NCBI GenBank assembly: GCA_002841495.1
Contig: PGZV01000005.1
Location: forward strand, 223,212 to 287,211
From: Firmicutes bacterium HGW-Firmicutes-2
GTDB taxonomy: Bacteria; Bacillota; Clostridia; Lachnospirales; Vallitaleaceae
DNA: 64,000 nt
Reading direction: 5' to 3'
Positions 54,863 to 64,000 of the stretch are shown here, one piece after another. Positions within the stretch are counted from its first letter, which is position 1. Every line of letters starts with the position of its first letter. The notes beneath the pieces are model-generated. The model saw only the letters and a program-made list of their open reading frames with translations. It made no database searches and had not been told where the DNA came from. The position numbers and the translations under genes are program-made.

Positions 54863-55795
54863 ATGTTAGGGATTGTTTTCATCATTTTGAAAAGCATAGT
54901 GCTGGCACTTTTAGGTTTGGTGCTACTTTTACTACTATTGCTGAACATCATTTTATGGGTACCGATTCGATATCAAGTATATGGCAGCAAGTATGACGCT
55001 ATCCTAGCATATGGTCAAGTGGATTATCTTTTTGGTTTGATACGTCTTCGATTAAGGTATGATGGTGACGGTGTCCAATATACGGTTCATATTCTATGGT
55101 TTAAGGTGCATGATTCAGAAGGTGTAAAAAAGAAAGATGTTAAGCCAAGAAAAGTAGAGAATGCTACCCATTTGAACCAAGAGAATCAGGTGAAAAAAGA
55201 ACTTCCCCAAAAGGCAACAGACGAAAAAAGGACGGAAATAAAAGACCTTGTCATAGAAGAACAAGTAGAGTCCAAAGAATCTGTCACTCAAATTAAGGAA
55301 ATTAAAACCAAAGAACCGGAATTAGTAAAAGAAGAACCTATCAAAGATAAAAAAAGTTTCAAGTTACCCAAGTTTTCTAAGAGAAAAAAAGACAAAAAAA
55401 ATAAAGAAAACAATGAAAAAACATCAGACCCATCTGTACTGGAACAAATCAAATCAGGTATAGAATTACTAAGAAGCGACAAACATAAAGGTGTATTAAA
55501 ATTTGTTTTGGGTAAAGTCCATAAGATGATAAAATCTATATTACCCAGACATATTGAAGCGGATATTATATTTGGCTTCGATGATCCGGCCACAACAGGA
55601 CTTGTACTTGGTGGTATATCCATGTTTTATCCCTGTTATGGCAATACAGTCGACGTTATACCTAATTTTGAAGAGGTTATGTTTGAAGGTGATATAAAAA
55701 TCAGAGGCAAGATTGTAATCGGTGTCCTTGTATATTATGGCCTTCGTATCATCATTGATAAGCGAGTAAGAAGCATTATTAAAGCCGTTAGATAA
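54863..55795 (+). CDS. DUF2953 domain protein (YtfI-like)
   Basis: A 310-residue protein. One membrane helix (about 8-32) is followed by the DUF2953 strand-rich part, then a long Lys/Glu-rich linker (about 95-195), and a C-terminal domain (IEADIIFGFDDPATTGLVLG). In Bacillus, ytfI and ytfJ are adjacent in the same order, and the same arrangement here supports a role at the spore or envelope. GTTGGTGATGGT precedes the ATG. The linker is longer than usual. Confidence 0.8.
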   Translation: MLGIVFIILKSIVLALLGLVLLLLLLLNIILWVPIRYQVYGSKYDAILAYGQVDYLFGLIRLRLRYDGDGVQYTVHILWFKVHDSEGVKKKDVKPRKVENATHLNQENQVKKELPQKATDEKRTEIKDLVIEEQVESKESVTQIKEIKTKEPELVKEEPIKDKKSFKLPKFSKRKKDKKNKENNEKTSDPSVLEQIKSGIELLRSDKHKGVLKFVLGKVHKMIKSILPRHIEADIIFGFDDPATTGLVLGGISMFYPCYGNTVDVIPNFEEVMFEGDIKIRGKIVIGVLVYYGLRIIIDKRVRSIIKAVR

Positions 55796-55816
55796 GAGAA
55801 AAGAGGAGGTAATTTT

Positions 55817-56194
55817 ATGGAATCAAACTTTAGAAACACAGTAGAATCATTGTTCAGTGGTATGGAGAATTTTATATCCAGCAAGACAGTCGTTGGTGAG
55901 CCAATTAGTATAGGGGATACAATCATACTACCTTTGGTGGATGTATCCTTCGGTGTTGGTGCCGGTGCATCAGAAGCCAAAAAAGCAGATGGCCCACAAG
56001 GTGGTGGCGGTGGTGGTCTTGGTGCCAAAATAAGCCCAAGTGCCGTTCTAGTCATTCAAGGTGGTCACACAAAACTCGTCAACGTTAAGAATCAAGACAG
56101 CTTAACCAAGATCATAGACATGGTTCCAGACATCATGGACAAATTCGCAGCCAAAGATCGCAAAAAAGAAGACAAAGTCAAAGACGTATTATAG
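55817..56194 (+). CDS. ytfJ: GerW family sporulation protein YtfJ
   Basis: A 125-residue protein with the family landmarks: VVGEPISIGDTIILPLVDVSFG (centre GDTIILPLVDVSFG), a Gly-rich GGGGGGLGAKISPSAVLVI stretch near 58-76, and a charged tail. In Bacillus GerW is needed for normal spore germination. It is the best evidence in the window that the organism forms spores. GAGGAGGTAATTTT precedes the ATG, 21 bp after the DUF2953 gene. A terminator follows. Confidence 0.9.
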   Translation: MESNFRNTVESLFSGMENFISSKTVVGEPISIGDTIILPLVDVSFGVGAGASEAKKADGPQGGGGGGLGAKISPSAVLVIQGGHTKLVNVKNQDSLTKIIDMVPDIMDKFAAKDRKKEDKVKDVL

Positions 56195-56221
56195 CAGAAC
56201 AACAACATAATCTTATAATAT

Positions 56222-56275
56222 AAAGCACCTTATATCAGACAATCCAGTCTAATTATAAGGTGCTTTTATTTTATT
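56222..56275 (+). terminator. Terminator after ytfJ
   Basis: AAGCACCTTATA pairs with TATAAGGTGCTT (the loop holds CAGAC/GTCTA), followed by TTATTTTATT. Confidence 0.8.
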
Positions 56276-56380
56276 ATATCTATTAAAAAGTCTCTAATCT
56301 TTTTCGCTCCAAGATTTAGTTGACCAATAGAAAAAGTATACTCTATTAATAAGCTAAAGCTACCAATTACATCATTATAT

Positions 56381-56523
56381 ACCAACATCGACCATGAAGT
56401 TCCTGGAAGCAGTGTGTATGATGGAGTTAGTCAGCATGGATGCTGACCGTCGACTTTTGGTGCATGGATGCACCAATCGGAGACCGTAATCATACACACT
56501 GTGGAAGGGTTTTCATGGGACCT
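56381..56523 (+). ncRNA. TwoAYGGAY-type structured RNA, copy C
   Basis: 143 nt, with five differences from copy A. The main stem is a perfect 13-bp pairing here (CAGTGTGTATGAT/ATCATACACACTG). Hairpins GTCAGC-ATGGAT-GCTGAC and TTGGTGC-ATGGAT-GCACCAA are unchanged. It lies between the ytfJ terminator and the end of the convergent ychF gene, so its own promoter would be needed; none is clear in 56276-56380. Confidence 0.75.
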
Positions 56524-56576
56524 AGTTTTGATGCTTTAATCATAGCTTAAACCCTCAAAACGAAGTTTCACTAAAT

Positions 56577-57674
56577 TTACACATTAAACCTAAAAAGAAT
56601 AACATCGCCATCTTTAACAACATACTCTTTTCCTTCAATCCGTACAAGTCCTTTTTCCTTTGCAGCAACCAAACTGCCGGTGGCAACAAGAGCTTCATAA
56701 GCAATGATCTCCGCTTTAATAAACCCTCTTTCAAAATCTGTATGAATCTTGCCGGCCGCTCCAGGTGCTTTTGTACCACGGGTGATGGTCCATGCTCTGG
56801 TTTCTTGTTCGCCAGCGGTAAGATAACTGATTAAGCCAAGCAACTCATAACTTGCAGCAACCAACTTATCAAGACCGGACTCATGAACACCTAAGTCATC
56901 TAAGAATTCTTTTTTCTCATCTTCATCCAGTTCAGCAATTTCTTCTTCAATTTTGGCACACAAAACAAAGATACTGGAACCTTCTTCCGTTGCCCAATCC
57001 CTTACGGTTTTGACATAGGGATTACTGACACCATCATCTAAAAGGTCATCTTCACTTACATTGGCAGCGTAGATCACCGGCTTATTGGTCAATAGGTTCA
57101 GACTGGCAACAAAGGTGAAATCATCATCATGATCAAATTCGATGGCTCTAACAGAGATACCTTCTTCAAGCTTTTCTTTGATGATGTTTAGTACTTCCAG
57201 TTCTTTAGCAACCGCTTTGTCCATTTTAGCGAGTTTGGTGGATTTTGCGATACGACGATCCACCATTTCCATATCGGAAAAAATCAACTCCAGATTAATG
57301 GTCTCAATATCTCTTACAGGATTCACTTCGCCATCGACATGAACAACATTGGTATCTTCAAAACAACGTACCACATGGACGATAGCATCTACTTCACGAA
57401 TGTTAGATAAAAATTTATTACCAAGGCCTTCACCTTTGCTAGCGCCTTTAACAAGACCTGCAATATCCACAAATTCAATAACGGCCGGTACAATTTTTTT
57501 GGAGCTATATAAGTCAGAAAGCACTTTAAGTCTTGGATCGGGTACAGTAACGATGCCCACATTGGGATCAATGGTGCAAAAAGGGTAATTGGCAGATTCA
57601 GCACCTGCTTGAGTTAAAGAGTTGAACAATGTGCTTTTACCGACATTGGGCAACCCAACGATTCCTAATTTCAT
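56577..57674 (-). CDS. ychF: Redox-regulated ATPase YchF
   Basis: A 365-residue Obg-family P-loop NTPase that prefers ATP. G1 is GLPNVGKST (residues 6-14), with [19 protein letters not shown] as G3, and a NxxE-type specificity region (YAANVSEDD) in place of NKxD. The C-terminal TGS domain includes [20 protein letters not shown] (split). It acts on ribosomes and in oxidative stress. AAGGAAGG precedes the ATG. Full length; the gene converges on RNA copy C. Confidence 0.95.
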   Translation of the reverse strand: MKLGIVGLPNVGKSTLFNSLTQAGAESANYPFCTIDPNVGIVTVPDPRLKVLSDLYSSKKIVPAVIEFVDIAGLVKGASKGEGLGNKFLSNIREVDAIVHVVRCFEDTNVVHVDGEVNPVRDIETINLELIFSDMEMVDRRIAKSTKLAKMDKAVAKELEVLNIIKEKLEEGISVRAIEFDHDDDFTFVASLNLLTNKPVIYAANVSEDDLLDDGVSNPYVKTVRDWATEEGSSIFVLCAKIEEEIAELDEDEKKEFLDDLGVHESGLDKLVAASYELLGLISYLTAGEQETRAWTITRGTKAPGAAGKIHTDFERGFIKAEIIAYEALVATGSLVAAKEKGLVRIEGKEYVVKDGDVILFRFNV

Positions 57675-57919
57675 GAGGGGTTTCCTTCCTTTGTAACAAA
57701 AAATTGACGGATTAGGCGTATCACTGAGGATTCAGCCATATCCTTGGTCAATTATATCATAAAAAGATGTTTTGTCTACTCTTATGACCATCATTGGTAT
57801 TGCATTCTGAGAAAAATTCCATTATAGTGATGGTTAAGGTGTCAATTCGATATAGAGAAGCTTAGTTTGGACCCTTTAACCAGTTATGAAATATAGTTTG
57901 ACAGAAAAAGGAGACAAAT

Positions 57920-58780
57920 ATGAATCAACCGGATATACTATTTACAAAATTAGGATTGGAATTTACACATATAGAGCCAGTGGCTTTTGAGGTTTTTGGT
58001 ATAGCTATATATTGGTATGCTTTATTAATATGTGTGGGCTTTATAGGCGGTTTACTGATACCGATGGCAATAGCTAAGAAAACAGGTCAAAATACAGAGG
58101 ATTATGTAGATTTTTTCATGTATGCTTTAATTGCGGCAATAATAGGTGCTAGGTTATATTATGTGGCTTTTGAGTGGGATTCATATAAGAACGATCTTAT
58201 CAGTATCTTAAATATTAGAGAAGGTGGATTGGCCATTTATGGTGGTATTATTGCCGGGATCTTAACATTATATGTTTTCGCCAGAGTTAAAAAGCTGGAT
58301 TTTAGAGTGATGTGCGATACAGCAGCACCGGGTCTCATCTTCGGACAAATTATCGGAAGGTTTGGAAACTTCATGAATATGGAGGCTTTCGGTGGTTATA
58401 CAGATAATGTTTTTGCTATGAGTATGAACGTTGCTAAGACAAAATATATACCGGATGTTTTAATGGACAAAATGATGACCATTAATGGCGCAGATTATAT
58501 ACAAGTCCATCCTACATTTTTATATGAGTCAATGTGGAATTTGGTTCTATTAATTCTTATTCTAATATATTTTAAGCATCGAAAATACAAAGGCGAGATT
58601 GCCTTACTGTACATTTTTGGTTACGGATTAGGTAGAGCGTGGATTGAAGGTCTAAGAACCGACCAATTAATTATTGGCAATACGGGCATTCCTGCTTCAC
58701 AAGTTCTAGCGGTTATATTAGTGATTGGTTCCCTAGGTATTATGATCTATAACCGTATTCAGTTACGTAAAAATGTCTAA
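57920..58780 (+). CDS. lgt: Prolipoprotein diacylglyceryl transferase
   Basis: A 286-residue membrane enzyme with seven helices that attaches diacylglycerol to lipoprotein cysteines at the membrane surface. The Lgt signature is in PGLIFGQIIGRFGNFMNMEAFG (core GQIIGRFGNFMN), with REGGLAIYGGIIAG upstream and the late Arg in GLGRAWIEGLRTDQL. AAAGGAGACAAAT precedes the ATG. Standard length. A terminator follows before mraZ. Confidence 0.95.
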   Translation: MNQPDILFTKLGLEFTHIEPVAFEVFGIAIYWYALLICVGFIGGLLIPMAIAKKTGQNTEDYVDFFMYALIAAIIGARLYYVAFEWDSYKNDLISILNIREGGLAIYGGIIAGILTLYVFARVKKLDFRVMCDTAAPGLIFGQIIGRFGNFMNMEAFGGYTDNVFAMSMNVAKTKYIPDVLMDKMMTINGADYIQVHPTFLYESMWNLVLLILILIYFKHRKYKGEIALLYIFGYGLGRAWIEGLRTDQLIIGNTGIPASQVLAVILVIGSLGIMIYNRIQLRKNV

Positions 58781-58986
58781 TGCGTAAAAATACAAGATGT
58801 AGTGGTTCGTTATGAAAAGTGAGTCAAACCACCCCAATTTGTAGTGTATAGAAAACCAATAACTTGTAGCTTCTTCCTAATAAATACGACGAGATTTGGG
58901 TGTTTGTGTGGTAGAATTATTGGAGAATGACTATTAATAAATGAAGACATGTACAATATATACAAAAAACAAAAAAAGTTTTATAT

Positions 58987-59027
58987 AAAATGACAAATTC
59001 TAAAAAGAATTCGTCATTTTTTTTATA
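58987..59027 (+). terminator. Terminator before the division cluster
   Basis: AAAATGACAAATTCT pairs with AGAATTCGTCATTTT, followed by TTTTTATAT. The 58781-58986 segment shows no other feature. Confidence 0.85.
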
Positions 59028-59035
59028 TGAAAAGC

Positions 59036-59064
59036 TTGTAATTCCGATTAAATTACTATATTAT
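59036..59064 (+). promoter_or_regulatory. Promoter of the mraZ cluster
   Basis: TTGTAA (59036-59041), 17 bp, TATTAT (59059-59064). The transcript would begin close to the first MraZ repeat. Confidence 0.65.
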
Positions 59065-59070
59065 TACATT

Positions 59071-59110
59071 AAGTGGTTATTTGTGGATGAAAGTGGCGAC
59101 AAGTGGCTGA
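59071..59110 (+). promoter_or_regulatory. MraZ operator: four GTGG repeats at 10-bp period
   Basis: aaGTGGttat, ttGTGGatga, aaGTGGcgac and aaGTGGctga follow one another without a gap. MraZ represses its own operon by binding such direct repeats as a ring-shaped oligomer. They sit right at the expected transcript start, as in an autorepressor. Confidence 0.85.
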
Positions 59111-59140
59111 TAAAATTGTTAATGATAAGCAGGTGGAATG

Positions 59141-59572
59141 ATGTTCATTGGTGAATACAACCATTCAATTGATGAAAAAGGTCGTGTAAGAATACCTAAG
59201 AATTTTAGAGATGAACTTGGTGAGACTTTTTATTTGACAAAAGGTTTCGACAAGTGTTTATTTGTATTCTCAGAAGATCAATGGCAGGCATTCCAAAGCA
59301 AACTCGGTGAAAACCAATTAAAAAGTAAAGACTTTAGAAAAATTCATAGATTTTTCACAGGTTCAGCAATGGCCTGTGTACTGGATGGTCAAGGAAGAGC
59401 GATGGTAAGTCCTTCCCTTAGAACGTTTGGAGAGTTAGATAAAGAAGTGGTGGTTATCGGTGTCGGATCCAGAATAGAAATCTGGTCAAAAGAGATCTGG
59501 GATCAATACAAAGATGATGAGCTGGATGATGTTAGTGATTTAGCAGATTCATTAGAAGGCTTGAACCTATAG
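59141..59572 (+). CDS. mraZ: Transcriptional regulator MraZ
   Basis: A 143-residue protein with two SpoVT/AbrB-like halves. MFIGEYNHSIDEKGRVRIPK at the start and GQGRAMVSPSLR in the second half are the paired DxxGR motifs. It binds the repeats at 59071-59110 and controls the division and cell-wall cluster. Of two adjacent ATG codons (59138, 59141), the second matches the family start and gives better spacing from AGGTGG. Standard length. Confidence 0.93.
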   Translation: MFIGEYNHSIDEKGRVRIPKNFRDELGETFYLTKGFDKCLFVFSEDQWQAFQSKLGENQLKSKDFRKIHRFFTGSAMACVLDGQGRAMVSPSLRTFGELDKEVVVIGVGSRIEIWSKEIWDQYKDDELDDVSDLADSLEGLNL

Positions 59573-59612
59573 AAAACAATGGGGCAGTGTAAGTGAGAGA
59601 GGGTGATGTCAC

Positions 59613-60566
59613 ATGGCATTTAATCATAAATCCGTTTTGTTAGACGAGTGTATTGAAGCTTTACATATTAAGCCGGATGGCATCTATGTAGATGGTACTT
59701 TAGGCGGTGCAGGTCATGCTAGTGTCATTTGCAGTAGGTTAAGTGAACAAGGCAGGCTCATTGGTATTGATCAAGATGAAGCGGCCATAGCATATAGTCA
59801 AGATCGACTTAGACATGTAACCAATCAGGTGAATATTATTAGGAGTAATTATAATAACTTCAATACAATTATAAAAGAATTAGGTATTGAAGGTGTAGAC
59901 GGCATTCTTCTTGATCTGGGTGTATCTTCATTTCAACTGGACACTGCAGACCGAGGATTTTCTTATATGCAAGATGCACCACTTGACATGCGTATGGATC
60001 AAAGGCAGAAAAAAACAGCAAAATCGATTGTGAACGAGTATTCCTATCAGGCATTGACAAAGATACTTAGAGTCTATGGAGAAGAAAAGTTTGCAAATAA
60101 TATTACCAAACACATATTAGAAGCCAGAGCTATTAAACCAATAGAGACAACCTATGAGCTGGTAGAAATTATAAGAAAATCCATACCGATGAAGTTTCAA
60201 AAAACTAGCGGTCACCCTGGGAAGAGAACTTTTCAAGCCATTCGAATTGAACTGAATGAAGAACTGGCGGTTCTTGAGAATACCTTACAAGACATGATCA
60301 ATGCTCTTAATCCGGAAGGTAATCTTTGTATCATAACCTTTCATTCCCTGGAAGATCGTATTGTAAAACAGATTTTTAGAGAAAATGAAAATCCATGTAC
60401 ATGCCCAAGTGATTTTCCGGTATGTATTTGTGGCAAAAAGCCGACAGGTAAAGCAACACCCAAAAAACCAATTCTTCCTTCAGATATAGAAATGGAAGAA
60501 AATTCAAGAAGTAAAAGTGCAAAATTGAGGGTATTTAAAAAAAGTGGAGGTGACCACAGTGGGTAA
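59613..60566 (+). CDS. rsmH: 16S rRNA (cytosine-1402-N4)-methyltransferase
   Basis: A 317-residue SAM-dependent enzyme that methylates C1402 in the 16S rRNA P site. The SAM site is [14 protein letters not shown] near 28-41, with [15 protein letters not shown], the [15 protein letters not shown] motif and [25 protein letters not shown] precedes the ATG. It overlaps the next gene by 8 bp, in the conserved mraZ-rsmH-ftsL order. Confidence 0.95.
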   Translation: MAFNHKSVLLDECIEALHIKPDGIYVDGTLGGAGHASVICSRLSEQGRLIGIDQDEAAIAYSQDRLRHVTNQVNIIRSNYNNFNTIIKELGIEGVDGILLDLGVSSFQLDTADRGFSYMQDAPLDMRMDQRQKKTAKSIVNEYSYQALTKILRVYGEEKFANNITKHILEARAIKPIETTYELVEIIRKSIPMKFQKTSGHPGKRTFQAIRIELNEELAVLENTLQDMINALNPEGNLCIITFHSLEDRIVKQIFRENENPCTCPSDFPVCICGKKPTGKATPKKPILPSDIEMEENSRSKSAKLRVFKKSGGDHSG

Positions 60567-61071
60567 AAGGTATCAAAGAAATAGAGAAACTTATGTTGTT
60601 GGTAGTAATGCTGTTGCTTATACGCAAACAGTCACTCACCGAGAAATAGCCCCGGTGGCGCCTGTTGAAGTAAAATCCAGAAAAAAGAAAGTTGCCAGCA
60701 TCAATCCGGCGTGTACATTTATTTTAGCTTCTGTTATAATAGCTGTGTCTATTGTTTGTGTATTTATGTTGAAAGCACAATTTTCAGTTGTTGATACATC
60801 CAAGCAAATCATGACACTTAAAAATGAACTTAATGAAATCAGAAGAACAAATGCGAACATTACAGCTGAAATTAATGAAGCAATGAACTTAAATGAAGTA
60901 AAACGTATAGCGATGGATGAATATGGTATGGTCTATCCCAAAGGTGTAGATGTTATCAATCTTGAACCGTCACCAACAAGCTATACAGTACAATATAGTT
61001 CCATTGAATTACCAAAAGATGAAAAAGTGACTTTTGGCAATATGTTGGCATTTATAACAAGGGGTTGGTAA
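60559..61071 (+). CDS. ftsL: FtsL-like cell division protein
   Basis: A 170-residue protein with GTG start after GGAGGTGACCACA. A cytoplasmic tail of about 50 residues is followed by one membrane helix (about 51-74) and a coiled-coil stretch with heptads ([20 protein letters not shown]), ending in [18 protein letters not shown], the septum-initiator type ending. FtsL links the divisome with its PBP partner, encoded next. The gene is named by position and topology, since FtsL sequences are poorly conserved. Confidence 0.75.
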   Translation: MGKRYQRNRETYVVGSNAVAYTQTVTHREIAPVAPVEVKSRKKKVASINPACTFILASVIIAVSIVCVFMLKAQFSVVDTSKQIMTLKNELNEIRRTNANITAEINEAMNLNEVKRIAMDEYGMVYPKGVDVINLEPSPTSYTVQYSSIELPKDEKVTFGNMLAFITRGW

Positions 61072-61072
61072 T

Positions 61073-62909
61073 ATGAAAAAGCAACGTTCAATTCAATATC
61101 TAATGAAAAGCAGAAGCATACTGCTTTTCATTATTTTTATTTTGTTATTTATTTTAACAGATTAACAACTTGACAGATACAAACAATCAGATTATACCCC
61201 AAAGAGGGTCTATAGTTGATAATAAAGGCATTCCTTTAGCTGAAAGTCATAAAATTTATAATGTAATTTTTGATCCGGCGGTCATCATCCAACATAAACA
61301 GGAAACTATTGATGGTACATTAAAGCTCCTTGCGGATACCCTTGAAGATGTAACCGTTGAACAATTGTCCAAGCTCTTGGTCGATCGTAAGAGAAGTCAT
61401 TATGAACTAATAGCAAAAAAACTTACATATACAGAAATACAACCTATTGATGAGGCATTAAAAGAGGGTCGCATTAAAGGTGTAGCTTTTGAGGAACAAT
61501 ATCAGAGAACCTACCCTTATAATACACTGGCTTCAGATGTAATTGGTTTCCTAAGATCAGACGGTGAAGGTTTGTGGGGTATAGAAAAAACCTATAACAC
61601 CTATCTCTCAGGGACGGTTGGTAGGCGTTTTGGTTCTGTTGACGGACAAAACAGATTTAATCAAGAGGATATTGTTGCAACAACAGGTTATAATGTGGAA
61701 TTGAATCTGGATTTTACCATTCAGACATATATAGAAGAAGCGATTAGCAGATTTTATGAGACAGAAGAAGCTTTATCGGTTAGAGTTGTAGTCATGAATC
61801 CTCAAAATGGAAAAATTCTGGGTATGGCTTCTTATCCTAACTTTGACTTGAATAACCCATATGACATGCGTCACTTGCTAGACGAAGAAACATTAAATGC
61901 AATGACCACACAAGAAAAAAGTGATTTCTTAAACACATTGTGGCGTAATGGCTCCATATCCAAATCTTATGAACCCGGATCCACCTTTAAACCATTTACC
62001 TTTGCTATGACACTAGAAGAATATATTTTAGATCCCCATGAACATAATTTTTTGTGTAATGGCTATAAAGTAGCATATCAAGGGCAAGCACCCATTTATT
62101 GTTGGAAACGAACCGGACATGGCAATCAAACCATTTATGAGGCCATGAGTAATTCTTGTAATGTCGCCTTTATGGACATGGGTGAAGCCATTGGAAGAGA
62201 ATTTTTCTATAATTATCAGCGTATGTTTGGGTTTGGTGCGGTGACCAACATTGATTTATTTGGTGAAGAAAGCTTTCGTGATTTGGTTTACAGTTATAAT
62301 CAACTTAATCCTGTTGAAATACAGACCAGTGCCTTTGGACAAGGTTTTCAAGTGACACCTATGCAGCTGATTGCAGGATTTTCTTCTTTGATTAATGGTG
62401 GTTATTTATATGAACCACAGTTGATGCGTCGCATTGTTTCAGAAGATGGTTTATTAATTGTAGATAACAAGCCTAAGCTTCAAAGAAAAGTTATTTCAGA
62501 AGAGGTATCCTTTGAGACAAGTACAGCTCTTAGACATGTTGTGGACGAAGGTACGGGCAAAGGTGCTAAGATTGAGGGTTATTCCATCGGTGGTAAAACA
62601 GGAACTGCAGAAAAAGGTAATAGAGAGACCAAAGACTATATCGTCTCATTTATCGGGTTTAGCCCAGTGGTTTCTCCTGAAATTGTTACCCTTGTCGTAG
62701 TTGACGATCCGGTAGGCGTAGACGTAAACAGTCGTTATGCCGCTAGAATTTTTAAAGACATCATGGAGAATGTCTTGCCTTATCTGAGAGTCACGAAAGA
62801 ATATGAGGCTGAAGTACCGGAAGTCATTATTGAGACAGAAGTAGTTGTTGAAGGTACTGAGGACGTTGAAGAAACTACAGAAGAAGAAACTACAGAAGAT
62901 GTAGAATAA
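61073..62909 (+). CDS. Class B penicillin-binding protein (FtsI/SpoVD type), apparent N-terminal frameshift
   Basis: A transpeptidase that cross-links peptidoglycan at the septum. The long frame (from 61158) holds PQRGSIVDNKGIPLAES, STFK in YEPGSTFKPF, the SxN motif SNSCN and KTG in GGKTGTAEK. The ATG at 61073, with AAGGGG site, encodes the membrane anchor (KSRSILLFIIFILLFIL) but reaches TAA at 61163, one base out of phase; a one-base change near 61155-61165 would join the two. TTG 61170 has no ribosome site and would leave no anchor. The loop after the helix is also about 15-20 residues shorter than usual. No PASTA domain; the tail is Glu/Thr-rich. Error, mutation or real frameshifting are all possible. 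Confidence 0.8.
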
Positions 62910-62963
62910 CTAGAGATAGAAAATAGAGATTATTAGAATGAAGCCATAGTATCGGAGGAAATC

Positions 62964-64000
62964 ATGAAACTAGCAGGATTATTAGAAAATCACACATATG
63001 AAATCGTACAAGGGGTATTAAATGTTAACATCAAGTCGATTCACCACGATTCAAGACGTGTTGAAGTAGGCTCATTATTTATTTGTATTGAAGGCTATGA
63101 AACAGATGGCCATCACTATATTCAAAGTGCTGTCAAGCAAGGTGCCGTTGCTGTAATCGTCACAAAAGATGTAAAGATTGAAGACTCTGATCTATTGGTT
63201 ATTAAAGTGAATGACGCAAGAGAGACCTTAGCCCATTTAGCAACACGTTTTTATAACCGACCAACCAGTCAATTTGGTTTAATTGGTGTAACAGGCACCA
63301 ACGGCAAAACCTCAACAGTCAATTTAATAGAGAGAATATTGAGGTATAGTGATAAGAAAACAGGGCTAATCGGTACAATAGAGAACAAGATTGATGATGA
63401 GGTTATCCCAACAGAGCATACAACACCGGACGCCCTCGAACTGCAACAACTTTTTGCTAAGATGGTAGAAGCCAATGTGAATGATGTTGTTATGGAAGTA
63501 TCCTCCCATGCCCTTGACCTAAAACGTGTATGGGGAGCAGAGTTTGATATCGCCGTTTTCACCAATCTGACTTTAGATCATTTGGATTATCATAGAACCA
63601 TGGAAGCTTATAGAGAGGCAAAAATAAAGCTCTTTATGATGGCCGATGATGCCGTTATTAACATTGACGATCCGGTGGGTGCCTACATAATAGAAAAAAC
63701 CACATCAGCACGGTTATTAACTTATAGCTGTCTGAATCCTGAGGCAAGTCTATATGCTGGTGACATCCATATTGATATAAGAGGTACACATTTTTTATTG
63801 AATTATGAAAGTAAGGTTTATAAAGTTGATATACAAACGCCAGGTCGATTTAGTGTCTATAATGCTCTAGCAGCTATAGGTGCCTCGCTACTTAGAGGTG
63901 TGGATTTAGAAAAGATAATTGAAGCATTGGGCAAAAACAGTATTGTTGAAGGTAGGTTTGAAGTCATAGAGAGCCAAACAGGGTATTGTGCTATCGTAGA
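62964..64000 (+). CDS. murE: UDP-N-acetylmuramoyl-tripeptide synthetase, runs off the right edge
   Basis: 345 codons are visible from the ATG at 62964, which follows CGGAGGAAATC. MurE adds the third amino acid, usually meso-diaminopimelate, to UDP-MurNAc-dipeptide. The N-terminal Mur domain (SIHHDSRRVEVGSLFICIEG, core HHDSRRVEVGSLF) is followed by the ATP loop GTNGKT at 111-116, EHTTPDALELQ and EVSSHALDLKRV. The region that selects diaminopimelate or lysine lies beyond the window, so the residue added is unknown here. Fifty-four bases after the PBP gene. Confidence 0.93.
   Translation, partial: MKLAGLLENHTYEIVQGVLNVNIKSIHHDSRRVEVGSLFICIEGYETDGHHYIQSAVKQGAVAVIVTKDVKIEDSDLLVIKVNDARETLAHLATRFYNRPTSQFGLIGVTGTNGKTSTVNLIERILRYSDKKTGLIGTIENKIDDEVIPTEHTTPDALELQQLFAKMVEANVNDVVMEVSSHALDLKRVWGAEFDIAVFTNLTLDHLDYHRTMEAYREAKIKLFMMADDAVINIDDPVGAYIIEKTTSARLLTYSCLNPEASLYAGDIHIDIRGTHFLLNYESKVYKVDIQTPGRFSVYNALAAIGASLLRGVDLEKIIEALGKNSIVEGRFEVIESQTGYCAIV

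Noticed and set aside
59071-59110. Short direct repeats considered as a CRISPR or minisatellite
   Set aside because: Repeats of 10 bp with only GTGG conserved, placed before mraZ, fit an MraZ operator.

Overview
The window is an AT-rich chromosomal segment from an anaerobic, spore-forming Firmicute, most likely class Clostridia and close to the Lachnospirales/Vallitalea group. This placement rests on gene content rather than a marker phylogeny: a GGGtGRT protein beside a NifU-like partner, NfnAB, the [FeFe]-hydrogenase maturase HydE, a GerW/YtfJ sporulation protein, a T-box leader and a Firmicute-type mraZ-rsmH-ftsL-PBP-murE cluster. No tRNA, rRNA, CRISPR array, transposase or prophage gene was seen. 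Two genes run off the window: a TPR-like protein at the left edge and murE at the right edge.

Layout. 1-2.8 kb: TPR-like fragment, HD-GYP phosphodiesterase, histidine phosphatase, Cys-rich small protein. 3.3-5.1 kb: GGGtGRT/NifU-like pair. 5.4-15.7 kb: a nitrogen/electron hub with gltD-gltB on the minus strand facing nfnA-nfnB and gdhA on the plus strand; together these link glutamate synthesis to NADPH, NADH and ferredoxin pools. 15.8-20.6 kb: YihY membrane protein, MBL hydrolase, superoxide dismutase, ABC-F ATPase. 20.7-25 kb: a compact type IV pilus operon whose only ATPase is PilT-like, divergent from a one-component regulator joining an XRE helix-turn-helix to a CarH-type cobalamin-binding module. 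26-34 kb: RseC, split ThrE exporter, glyA, degenerate and intact GGDEF proteins, LUD protein, hydE, ArsC-like phosphatase. 34-40 kb: topB, a homocysteine methyltransferase/MTHFR fusion, and an ExbB/ExbD-like membrane module. 40.1-48.5 kb: a T-box-controlled branched-chain amino acid operon, ilvN-ilvC-cimA-leuB-ilvD-ilvB, making isoleucine through citramalate. 48.6-57.7 kb: RNA helicase, S1 protein, DUF2161 nuclease-like protein, several uncharacterised proteins, ytfJ, ychF. 57.9-64 kb: lgt, then the division/cell-wall cluster.

The most striking non-coding signal is a dispersed structured RNA element of about 143 nt, at 3036-3178, 18778-18997 and 56381-56523. Each copy has two hairpins with an identical AUGGAU hexaloop closed by C-G. 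Base changes between copies compensate in at least four stems, so an RNA structure is being conserved. It fits the TwoAYGGAY RNA motif, whose function is unknown, and its loops also match the ANGGA hexaloop bound by CsrA. A fourth, diverged copy lies on the minus strand at 18520-18620, and a solitary 23-nt 5' end sits on the stop codon of the GGGtGRT gene. A second family of small hairpin repeats (2797-2902, 18309-18484, 30170-30241) accompanies two of these sites.

Other points of note are an apparent frameshift in the membrane-anchor region of the PBP gene (61073-62909) and four perfect 10-bp-period GTGG repeats ahead of mraZ. All calls come from reading the sequence; no database search was run.
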